Origin: Fibrobacter sp.
GTDB taxonomy: Bacteria; Fibrobacterota; Chitinivibrionia; Chitinivibrionales; Chitinispirillaceae
Length of the DNA: 33,053 bases
Reading direction: 5' to 3'
NCBI GenBank assembly: GCA_012513915.1
Contig: JAAZBG010000143.1
Span: forward strand, 1-33,053
This document shows positions 26,225 to 33,053 of the stretch, piece after piece (position 1 is the stretch's first letter; every line of letters begins with the position of its first letter). Position numbers and translations under genes: made by a program. The notes beneath the pieces were generated by a model. The model ran no database searches. It was not told the DNA's origin and was given only the letters and a program-made list of their open reading frames with translations.

Positions 26225-26498
26225 CCCGCAGGGGGACTTGATCAATGAAAGCCTAAATTGAACAGCTATTTTTTTATAGTCCCTCTGCGGCGGCGTTAAA
26301 CTTTCATATGTAAGAAATTTAATAGTTGCATAAGTTAAATGAAATTTACTTAAGCAATAATAGTATATCTGTTTAAATCGATAGGTTTTCCTGCTTGTTG
26401 CAAAATTAACTGTATGTTAGATGAAAAAACAGTTCCGCCATTTCCCGGATGAATTGATAGTAAATGTCGCATGCTAACAATGTTGATTTTATTTCAAA

Positions 26499-26616
26499 GA
26501 GCAATAAAATGTATAATGCTATGAAAATAAGCATGATACAATTGCATTTATTTAAAAATATTAATTGTTTGGAGAGCAATGAACTGTATTAAATTGGGAA
26601 ATTAGCAAAAAATTGA
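26499..26616 (+). promoter_or_regulatory. Conserved twin-GAGCAAT leader, copy 2
   Basis: GAGCAAT at 26499-26505 and 26574-26580, again exactly 75 bp apart, with the same flanking blocks as copy 1: AAAGAGCAAT, CTATGAAAA, GGAGAGCAAT.AACT, and AAAAAATTGACATATATT. The second box lies 95 nt before the esterase ATG, compared with 144 nt in copy 1. Confidence 0.5.
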
Positions 26617-26674
26617 CATATATTTGTATTTGGGGGCACAAATCATTCAATTTTTTAACGGGGAGTTTGTTAAG

Positions 26675-27724
26675 ATGAACAAACGGGATTTTTTGATTGC
26701 CGCTGCTGCAATGTTCGGCTTGTGTACCGGGGGGACAATGGCCGAACCGAGTAAAAATTTTAAGGTGTTTCTTTGTTTCGGTCAGTCGAATATGAGTGGG
26801 GGAATGGGGGCTGCATGTGCTCCTGATGCAGAGTCAAAAGTAACCCACCCGCGAGTAAAAGTACTAGGATTTGCAACCAGTACGTGTGGTACGGTTTCAA
26901 GGACATTAAACAAATGGTCTGATGCTTGTGAACCAATGCATTGTGGTGATGGAGTCAATATGATGGGGCCATCATATGTGTTTGGCCGGGTTCTTGCCGA
27001 TTCTTTACCAAACGATACTATAGGACTCATTCCCGCCGGATGTTGGGGTGCATCTATTGAACTATTCATGAAGGGTGGACATTGTAACGCTTCACAATAT
27101 TTTAAACCTACCAACAGTGATAATGCAAGGGATTGGCTTATTACTAAATGTCAGGAGGGGATAAAGAGAGGCGTTTTTTCAGGAATTATCTTGGAACAAG
27201 GTGAATCCAATAGCGGTGATGGGGCTGCATGGTTGACTAAAGTAAAAAGTGTGTATGATGATTTAAAGCAAAATGTTCCTTTTGGCAATGATGTTCCCTT
27301 TGTTGCAGGAGAACTATTAGCAAATGGGGATGGAAAGGCACTTAATACCACAATTGACCAAATACCACAAAAGTTTACTTACGGTTATGTGGCTTCTTCA
27401 CAGGGGTTAGCTGGAGGTGGTGATTATCCTACGTTGCATTTTAATTCTGCAGGTTATCGCACTTTAGGTGTTCGGTTTGGAGTTGAAATGATGAAAGGTC
27501 TTAGAAAAGCCAACTTAATAACCAGTGTAAAATATCAACCAAAACGCATTGTTTCCTCTGCTGTTGTCAACGTCACCTCTGATGATATTCAGTTTTATAC
27601 ATTTGATGGAAAAACGATTTCAACTGCCAATGTGAAGTCAACGATGAAACCGGGAAATGTGTACATCGTTTCCAATAGGACAACCGGGACGTCAACAAAA
27701 CTGATAATGGCACCGGCAAAATAA
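26675..27724 (+). CDS. Secreted SASA/CE6-like carbohydrate acetyl-esterase (paralog 2)
   Basis: 349 aa from ATG 26675, preceded by GGGGAG; the frame is open back to a TTG at 26624 but only the ATG places a proper signal peptide (1-23, ending GTMA) at the N-terminus. Nucleophile Ser38 in FGQSNMSGG, EQGESN at 174-179, and Asp250/His255 (GGGDYPTLHF) complete the catalytic set. Several Cys pairs (CGTVS, CEPMHC, CWG, HCN) are absent from paralog 1 and could form disulfides. The C-terminal 60 residues (IQFYTFDGKTISTANV, NVYIVSNR) match the short tail of paralog 1. Probable acetyl-xylan or related deacetylase. Confidence 0.87.
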   Translation: MNKRDFLIAAAAMFGLCTGGTMAEPSKNFKVFLCFGQSNMSGGMGAACAPDAESKVTHPRVKVLGFATSTCGTVSRTLNKWSDACEPMHCGDGVNMMGPSYVFGRVLADSLPNDTIGLIPAGCWGASIELFMKGGHCNASQYFKPTNSDNARDWLITKCQEGIKRGVFSGIILEQGESNSGDGAAWLTKVKSVYDDLKQNVPFGNDVPFVAGELLANGDGKALNTTIDQIPQKFTYGYVASSQGLAGGGDYPTLHFNSAGYRTLGVRFGVEMMKGLRKANLITSVKYQPKRIVSSAVVNVTSDDIQFYTFDGKTISTANVKSTMKPGNVYIVSNRTTGTSTKLIMAPAK

Positions 27725-27782
27725 TCAGCAAGCGAAGGTTTTCCTTAGTTCATTTCATACCCGACAGAGGGAATATGTTAGC

Positions 27783-27813
27783 TGGTGGAGGGCACTATGT
27801 AGCCCTCCGACCA
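27783..27813. terminator. Hairpin between convergent esterase 2 and InlB-repeat gene
   Basis: TGGTGGAGGGC (27783-27793), 8-nt loop, GCCCTCCGACCA (27802-27813): an 11-bp stem with one bulge in a 102-nt convergent gap. There is no long T-tract, but position and stability favour a shared terminator. Confidence 0.6.
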
Positions 27814-27826
27814 CTTGATTAATGAT

Positions 27827-30571
27827 TTACTGATTCACATTACCATTCCCGTCGGTCTTAATAACCCAGTGGTTCCCGACAATAATAGCACCACCATCAC
27901 TTGTTAATTTCAGCGATGCAGCATCTTCATCTGAAATTGTACCATACGTTGCAGAATTTATTATTGTTCCGCTCGAATTAGTTTTTATGATATAAATATC
28001 ACTTCCACCTTGCCCTAACTTTTCTGTTGACCCCGCAATTAAAAAAGATCCGTCCTTTGTTGTTTTAATACTGATAAGTTTGGTTGCATCATTATATTCT
28101 TTGAATAATTGTACATCTTTACTTGGTGATACAACTAAAAGAATGCCTTTTGAATCTGTTGTGCCAACTATAGTACAATTGCCAGTTGATGTAGTATCTA
28201 CTGAACTAAATGAATGTGTGTGATAATTTGATAGTGTTGTTGAAGATCTAAAATTATCCCGCCATACTTCCTCACCGTTTGTATCCGTTTTAATTACAAA
28301 ACCACTTAATCCAGCGGTACCAGAACCCACCATTATATAACCACCATCGCTTGTTGGCATACAACCTCCCAGGCTGCCTAAACCAACATCAAACGATTTC
28401 AACCAAAGTTGTGTTCTATTATTGTCAAGTTTGGCCAGAAAGTATCCTCTACCCATTTCCCCACCAATAATATAACTGTTATCTTTAAAAGACATTGCAG
28501 TCTGTCCATAAGAATTATCAGATGTATCATATAAAATCCACTCATTGAGTTTATTGCCGTTTTGTACATACGATGTTATTTGCGCAATATTTTTGGTTCC
28601 CGGATAATATCCAGAAATCATATAATAACCATTATAAGCCTTACTAATTGAACGTGGGCTGTTTAAATAGTTATCTGTTTTTGTCCACACAGTATCGCCA
28701 TTTGCGTTCAATTTGACAAGAATCATCCCATTGTCAGTATTACCAACAACCAGATACCCGCCATCCTCAGTTTGAATACCATCGACAAACGAATATTGTG
28801 CGTATTGACTAAATAATAGTTCTTTAGCAAATGTGATACAAACAAAATCTGCCTGTATAGTCGCGTTACCTTGCGTCAGTTTAACCGTAGTACTCGCAGA
28901 TGCCGGGTCGGCGATTGTTGCGGCACCGGATGTAACACTCCATTGTTTGAATTTAAACCCGCTTGCCGGTGTTGCTGTCAGCGTTGTTACTGCACCTGAA
29001 TCAACACTGACAGTACCTGACAAATTGACCGTACCGTTTACAGGTGCGCTTATTGTCAACGTGTATTTCTTTACAATCCACTGTGCGTATAACGTTGTAT
29101 CGCTTTTAATTCTGAATGTCGCACCGGCAACCAGAACGGTTCCATTGCCATCTGCCTTTGTGTTCCAGCCGTTAAAATCAAAGCCGGTTTTTGAAAGAGT
29201 GGTATTTGCTGCTACTGTCACAAGTGCGTTTGAATCAAATGTCATCTCTGCCGGAGCAATTCCGCCGTTACTGCCGTTACCATCATATGAAAGTATGTAT
29301 GTTTTAATTTTCCACTTTGCAAACAGGGTGACATTTGATAACATGACAAATGTGTCTTTGCCTGCAGCGAACGATGTCCCACTTCCGTCTGCTGCTGTAT
29401 TCCATCCGTCAAACGTATAACCGGTTTTAACCAGCGTCCCTGCTGTTGCAATCGTGACTGTCGAACCCTTGACATAGGAACTCGTATCGGTTTGCACAGT
29501 ACCACCTGTGTTTGAGTTGCCATCATAGGTTACAGTAAATTTGGGTTCAGAATATTTAAGGATTAATGTCAAAGTTGTCTTATTATGTCTTGTTGCTTTG
29601 TCGACAGCAACAATTGTCAGCGTATCAACGTTGCTATCTGTAAGAGTATCACTAAGTAAATACTGACCTGCAACTCCTGTTATTGTTGTCAGCATCCTTT
29701 TTGTACCGCTGTTTTTTATCCAGTAAACGCTATCAACGATACTTGGGTCACTAACGTTTACTATAATTTCGACAGCTGGTGTTGTAAGAGTCGTACCCGA
29801 TGCCGGGCCGCTCACGTGAGTAATTGTTGGACCAATTGTGTCAAGCATAGTCGGATCGTATGTTATGGCATAATTCAACGTCGCTTTGTTTGCCCGTATT
29901 GAACTGTCGGTAGCAGTAACGACTATTGCATTGGGTGAACCCGATACTAACCCGGAAAGTGCAATAGTCCAGTTATTTCCAGTTCCCCGTACACCGGTAA
30001 ATGTCTGTGATCCCAGTGTTGCATGTAAAGACAATAATCCGCTGCTATCACTGCACATAAGCGAAATACTGTAACTTGATGAATTGGTACTTGCATTCTC
30101 CGCGGCAGGATTTACCCTGGTTAAAACAGGCCTGGAAGTATCTCCGTCCAAAACCGGTTTCTGCGGCCGATCGATAATAGTAATTGTTCCGTTTAAGACT
30201 TTTGCTTGTCCTTGAATATAACCGATAAAGATAACAGAATAACTGCCGGGTGCAGAAAACACTATCGGATAATAGGTTGTATCAGTCTGTCCCTTAAAGG
30301 AGCGCATCTGATGAACTTCATTGAAATCTGTTCCATTTGTTATTCTCAGAAATGAAGAATCAATGTACTGGGTGAGATTATGAATCATACAGATTTTGAC
30401 CTGTTTTCCAGTTGAATCAGTTATTGAATCTTTCGTGATCTTTCCGCTGGAACTCTTGAATTCAAGGGCAATAAAAGATTTTTCCGGTCCTGGAGGCGGT
30501 GTTGGAACCGTGCAAACAAGGAGCATTAAGCCTACAAACAGAATGGTAACAAATGGTAAACGAACCCACAT
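27827..30571 (-). CDS. Ig/InlB-repeat surface protein with C-terminal beta-propeller
   Basis: 914 aa. The hydrophobic leader ends at Cys20 (LMLLVCTVPTPPPGP), a relaxed lipobox followed by a Pro-rich spacer, so surface lipoprotein is likely. Residues 31-135 form a PKD/Ig-like domain, and 148-340 two Ig-like repeats (CSDSSGLLSLHATLG, VSDPSIVDSVYWIKN) similar to those of the 11492 protein. Two canonical InlB repeats (345-497; GYTFDGWNTAADGSG, LYAQW) and one divergent repeat (497-575) follow. The C-terminal 340 residues carry recurrent T-x-DGGY-x-x-x-G motifs (EDGGYLVVGN, SDGGYIMVGS, KDGSFLIAGS, SDGGAIIVGN), a beta-propeller. GGAGG lies 10 nt upstream of the ATG. Function is probably adhesion or binding; no catalytic motif is seen. 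Confidence 0.85.
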   Translation of the reverse strand: MWVRLPFVTILFVGLMLLVCTVPTPPPGPEKSFIALEFKSSSGKITKDSITDSTGKQVKICMIHNLTQYIDSSFLRITNGTDFNEVHQMRSFKGQTDTTYYPIVFSAPGSYSVIFIGYIQGQAKVLNGTITIIDRPQKPVLDGDTSRPVLTRVNPAAENASTNSSSYSISLMCSDSSGLLSLHATLGSQTFTGVRGTGNNWTIALSGLVSGSPNAIVVTATDSSIRANKATLNYAITYDPTMLDTIGPTITHVSGPASGTTLTTPAVEIIVNVSDPSIVDSVYWIKNSGTKRMLTTITGVAGQYLLSDTLTDSNVDTLTIVAVDKATRHNKTTLTLILKYSEPKFTVTYDGNSNTGGTVQTDTSSYVKGSTVTIATAGTLVKTGYTFDGWNTAADGSGTSFAAGKDTFVMLSNVTLFAKWKIKTYILSYDGNGSNGGIAPAEMTFDSNALVTVAANTTLSKTGFDFNGWNTKADGNGTVLVAGATFRIKSDTTLYAQWIVKKYTLTISAPVNGTVNLSGTVSVDSGAVTTLTATPASGFKFKQWSVTSGAATIADPASASTTVKLTQGNATIQADFVCITFAKELLFSQYAQYSFVDGIQTEDGGYLVVGNTDNGMILVKLNANGDTVWTKTDNYLNSPRSISKAYNGYYMISGYYPGTKNIAQITSYVQNGNKLNEWILYDTSDNSYGQTAMSFKDNSYIIGGEMGRGYFLAKLDNNRTQLWLKSFDVGLGSLGGCMPTSDGGYIMVGSGTAGLSGFVIKTDTNGEEVWRDNFRSSTTLSNYHTHSFSSVDTTSTGNCTIVGTTDSKGILLVVSPSKDVQLFKEYNDATKLISIKTTKDGSFLIAGSTEKLGQGGSDIYIIKTNSSGTIINSATYGTISDEDAASLKLTSDGGAIIVGNHWVIKTDGNGNVNQ

Positions 30572-31062
30572 TACAGGTATACCTCCGTGAAAAGCAGTGA
30601 ATTAATTGTAAACAAATTTGTGTTGCAGTGATAATATAGTTTTTCAAAAAGTTACTTTTGATAAAAATATCATTTGAATACACGATTGATTTATTCTTGT
30701 ATTGATGACTTAGAATAACTTTTGTCACAGTAGATGACGGCTATCATCAAATGTATGATCAGGATCAATAACATGGTGCTTTGTAAAATCAAGGCGTTTT
30801 ATCATTTACTTCATTTCTGCATTTAAGTCAACAACACCTATCAGGTTAAAATAACAGTGGCTTACCAAATCGAGCCGTTTCTTTATATGGTTCATAAATA
30901 TCTAAAAAAACATTGTCACTCCACAAAACAATCACCTATATTTTCTTTGTTATTCGCGTGATCCCAGTTTATCCCAAAGATACTGGTAATCAAAATAAAT
31001 TGTAAATTGTAAACGCTGATTTTATAGTATTACCCCAGTAATAGTCATTTGAGGAGCATAGT
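30572..31062. other. Divergent intergenic region
   Basis: AT-rich, no gene seen. It should contain promoters for the InlB-repeat gene (minus) and for the unit starting at 31063 (plus). The minus-strand frame reading out to 30728 merely overlaps the leader of the repeat gene and is not supported. Confidence 0.45.
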
Positions 31063-32391
31063 ATGGCGTCAAGAGTCTGGAATGATATCAACCTGCCCGG
31101 TTTTTACCGATCAAAGGAAGAAGAGGTTGAAAGCAAACTCGTTACCGGTGTTGAGGATAATTCCTCCGATGAGGAGCCGGAGGATGAAGTCAAAATTATT
31201 TCTGCGGAATGGATACCCGGAGCCAAAGGGTTTCAGTATAATGAGCAGTGTTTCGTGGATGTCACCGCGGAATATCTTGTTGAAACGAACCGGGCTCAGA
31301 TAAAAGGAAATCTGTTTGGTATCTATGACGGGGTCGAGATGGATATGGGGCTTACCGTTTCCGGGTACATTGATGTCACTACGATGATCGCGCGTATTTC
31401 CATTCCAAAGCTTTACTTTATCAATAACGATCACTACGCGGCATGGCAGGGAAACAAATGTGTTTCTTGTCAATATGTGCTCAAAGGGATTAACCACACA
31501 CTCGGTGCAAATACGATTGACAGTCCGGTGCTTGATATGCCTAACGGGGAGACTGCCGAACGTAAAACGCTATCTATTAAACTAAAGGTCAACCCTGATG
31601 ATCCCGATTCTCAAAACTTTAAATTTATATTATATAGCACCGATGATGCACGAAGTTATGAGCAGGTAAAAACGGTCAGCGATGATGCTGTTAAGAATAA
31701 CGATACAACAGAACTTCTGTTTACCGATCTTGATGAAAACCTGACCTACACGCTCGAACTGGACGCAGGAGACGAAAATCCGCCAAAAGTTCTCCTTGGA
31801 AATCGTGCTTATGGAAAGTGGGCAGGTGCAGTTGATGGTCTTGAGGAGGACAAGAAGGCATCCGGATCTGAAAAAGGCAATGTTTTTAAAAAAGCAGGCG
31901 TGCTTAAAGGCTGGCTTTTCAAAAAAGCAGATTCCGTTAAAAATGTTGTTACCGACAAAGTCGAAAAAGCGAATGATCTCAAAAACAGTGTTTCATCCTC
32001 AATCAATGACAAGGTAAATACCGTAAAGGATCTTAAGAACCAGGCTCAGACAATAGCGATGTCCAACATTGGCAACATTAAAGAAAGTGTGGACTCGACT
32101 GTTAACCGTGCAGATTCACAAGTTAATGATGTTAAACAGAATGCCGCACAGACAGTCAATGATGCTAAATCCCGGGTTGATGATATCAAACAGAATGCAA
32201 TACAAACAGTCAATGATGCTAAATCGCAAACTGACAACTTAAAAAAACAGGCGGAATCTACTATGAGCCTTAAAGACAAACTTGCAGCAATTAACATAGC
32301 GAGAGAAAAGGCTCAGAAAGCTGCTGCTGCAAAGGACAAGGTATCGAATGTTGCAGATTCGTTGAAATCGATTCCGAAGTTTAATATATAA
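31063..32391 (+). CDS. Unknown protein with beta domain and long amphipathic-helix repeat tail
   Basis: 442 aa, no signal peptide. GAGGAG lies 7 nt before the ATG. Residues 1-45 are acidic and probably disordered. Residues 46-165 look like an all-beta domain (VKIISAEWIPGAKGFQYNEQ, LTVSGYIDVTTMIARISIP) and 168-235 a second beta segment resembling a fibronectin-like fold (TTELLFTDLDENLTYTLELD). From about 255 to the end the chain is helical and rich in Lys, Asp, Asn and Ala, with 18-residue repeats at 353-388 (VDDIKQNAIQTVNDAKS type), like LEA or tail-fibre-type amphipathic helices. Family not recognised. The beta domain recalls those in proteins linked to contractile injection systems, but that is only an impression. 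It starts a unit with the gene at 32452. Confidence 0.75.
   Translation: MASRVWNDINLPGFYRSKEEEVESKLVTGVEDNSSDEEPEDEVKIISAEWIPGAKGFQYNEQCFVDVTAEYLVETNRAQIKGNLFGIYDGVEMDMGLTVSGYIDVTTMIARISIPKLYFINNDHYAAWQGNKCVSCQYVLKGINHTLGANTIDSPVLDMPNGETAERKTLSIKLKVNPDDPDSQNFKFILYSTDDARSYEQVKTVSDDAVKNNDTTELLFTDLDENLTYTLELDAGDENPPKVLLGNRAYGKWAGAVDGLEEDKKASGSEKGNVFKKAGVLKGWLFKKADSVKNVVTDKVEKANDLKNSVSSSINDKVNTVKDLKNQAQTIAMSNIGNIKESVDSTVNRADSQVNDVKQNAAQTVNDAKSRVDDIKQNAIQTVNDAKSQTDNLKKQAESTMSLKDKLAAINIAREKAQKAAAAKDKVSNVADSLKSIPKFNI
32119..32226 (+). repeat. 54-bp in-frame tandem repeat, two units
   Basis: 32119-32172 and 32173-32226 encode QVNDVKQNAAQTVNDAKS and RVDDIKQNAIQTVNDAKS; a third decayed unit follows (QTDNLKKQ). 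An 18-residue period equals five helical turns, so the repeat extends an amphipathic helix by whole turns. Confidence 0.8.
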
Positions 32392-32451
32392 ACACAGGTC
32401 AAACAATGAGTACACACATTCCAGATAGTAATGTACAATGGAGAACACAAA

Positions 32452-33053
32452 ATGGCTGATAAAAAATTACAGGTAATTGAATCATCACGCGATGGGGTTG
32501 TTTTTGAATTTACTGATTCGTCAAGATTAATTTGTTTTGTAGAAACTGCTGAGAATATTGATCCTGCTGTAATGTGTAAAGGCCACTGGATTAAAAACAA
32601 GTGGGTTTATGCATTCGGATCTACGAATGGAACTACGTTTACCCGTGTTTGGGAGATTAAAACAGACAGTTCGGGAAAACAGTTTGCCACCTATGAATTG
32701 ACCGAGGATAATTATGCAAACCGCTCGCAAGAATTGCCATTTGACGATTATGCATCTTTGCCGGAAAAGGAGCAGGGTAATGCTATTACTATTGTAGCCT
32801 GCGTTTCAGAAATCCGGTTGCCGGCAAAGCGAATTTTTGACAAAAAAACCGGTCTGCTTCAAAATCCTCTTAAACGCTGTTCAAATATTGACAACAAAAA
32901 AGAGGCAATTAAAGAGCTTCTTGACGATGGTAGAGAGTTGATATTTATTGTAAACCCGCTGCTTCGTGCGGAATTGCTGAGAGAAAGTGTTGATGAACTG
33001 TATGCAGATTGGGAAGAGTCAAGATGTGCAAGTGGATTGATTACTGATGAAGC
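32452..33053 (+). CDS. Unknown protein (partial, C-terminus off the right edge)
   Basis: 200 codons are visible from ATG 32452 to the window edge without a stop; GGAG lies 8 nt upstream. It starts 60 nt after the previous gene on the same strand and is probably co-transcribed. No signal peptide. The first 100 residues look beta-rich (VVFEFTDSSRLICFVET, KWVYAFGSTNGTTFTRVWEI), followed by a mixed region (KEAIKELLDDGRELIFIVNPLLRAELLRESVDELY). No family is recognised. A 17-codon frame (ATG 32406) overlaps the start by 8 nt and could couple translation, but it may be chance. Confidence 0.75.
   Translation, partial: MADKKLQVIESSRDGVVFEFTDSSRLICFVETAENIDPAVMCKGHWIKNKWVYAFGSTNGTTFTRVWEIKTDSSGKQFATYELTEDNYANRSQELPFDDYASLPEKEQGNAITIVACVSEIRLPAKRIFDKKTGLLQNPLKRCSNIDNKKEAIKELLDDGRELIFIVNPLLRAELLRESVDELYADWEESRCASGLITDE

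Noticed and set aside
28833..29420. 195-codon plus-strand frame inside the InlB-repeat gene
   Set aside because: Antisense of repetitive Thr/Val/Ala-rich coding sequence; the minus-strand protein has recognisable domains.
32406..32459. 17-codon frame overlapping the start of the last gene
   Set aside because: Could be a coupling leader peptide, but its Shine-Dalgarno is weak and such short frames arise by chance; mentioned only under the downstream gene.

Overview
The window looks like a polysaccharide-degradation and surface-protein region of a Fibrobacterota bacterium, probably of the Chitinispirillia or Chitinivibrionia type rather than Fibrobacter itself. The evidence is a TIGR02147-family regulator (a family known mainly from Fibrobacteres), several very large lipoprotein-like surface proteins made of InlB-type (Listeria-Bacteroides) repeats, FlgD/Por-like C-terminal tails on secreted enzymes, and acetyl-esterases of the CE6-like SASA type. 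The placement is inferred from gene content; no marker gene is present.

Layout. 1-2994 (-): start of a giant STAND-type Ser/Thr kinase that runs off the left edge. 3494-4858 (-): secreted CE1/esterase-D-like enzyme. 5616-6446 (+): TIGR02147 regulator. 6771-10328 and 11492-14560 (+): two giant InlB-repeat/LamG surface proteins that share a nearly identical 1017-nt C-terminal cassette. Around them lie a small TTG-start gene, a decayed TnpB fragment and an orphaned DNRLRE-like protein tail. 15105-17234 (+): BNR_4 beta-propeller enzyme (ulvan-lyase/sialidase-like fold) with a sorting-like tail. 17761-18768 (+): GH43. 19138-21033 (+): GH3 lipoprotein. 21301-22758 (-): secreted GH30. 23391-24452 and 26675-27724 (+): paralogous secreted SASA/CE6-like acetyl-esterases sharing a conserved leader and separated by a complete IS4-family insertion (24639-26213, 17-bp inverted repeats, exact 11-bp target duplication). 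27827-30571 (-): a third InlB-repeat protein ending in a beta-propeller. 31063-33053 (+): a separate two-gene unit of unknown function (coiled-coil protein plus a partial gene).

Taken together, the feruloyl-esterase-like CE1, two acetyl-esterases, GH43, GH30 and GH3 form a plausible set for breaking down decorated hemicellulose such as acetylated arabinoxylan. Most are exported, GH43 appears cytoplasmic, and the InlB/LamG proteins are candidates for substrate or surface attachment. Genes are mostly single transcription units with their own Shine-Dalgarno sequences and hairpin terminators, not a tight PUL-style operon.

Most notable observations: excision of the Walker B segment from the STAND kinase; modular replacement of a C-terminus between the two giant surface proteins, leaving a relict DNRLRE tail; a twin-GAGCAAT leader with identical 75-bp spacing upstream of the two esterases; and a TTT-TAG +1 frameshift in the IS4 transposase.
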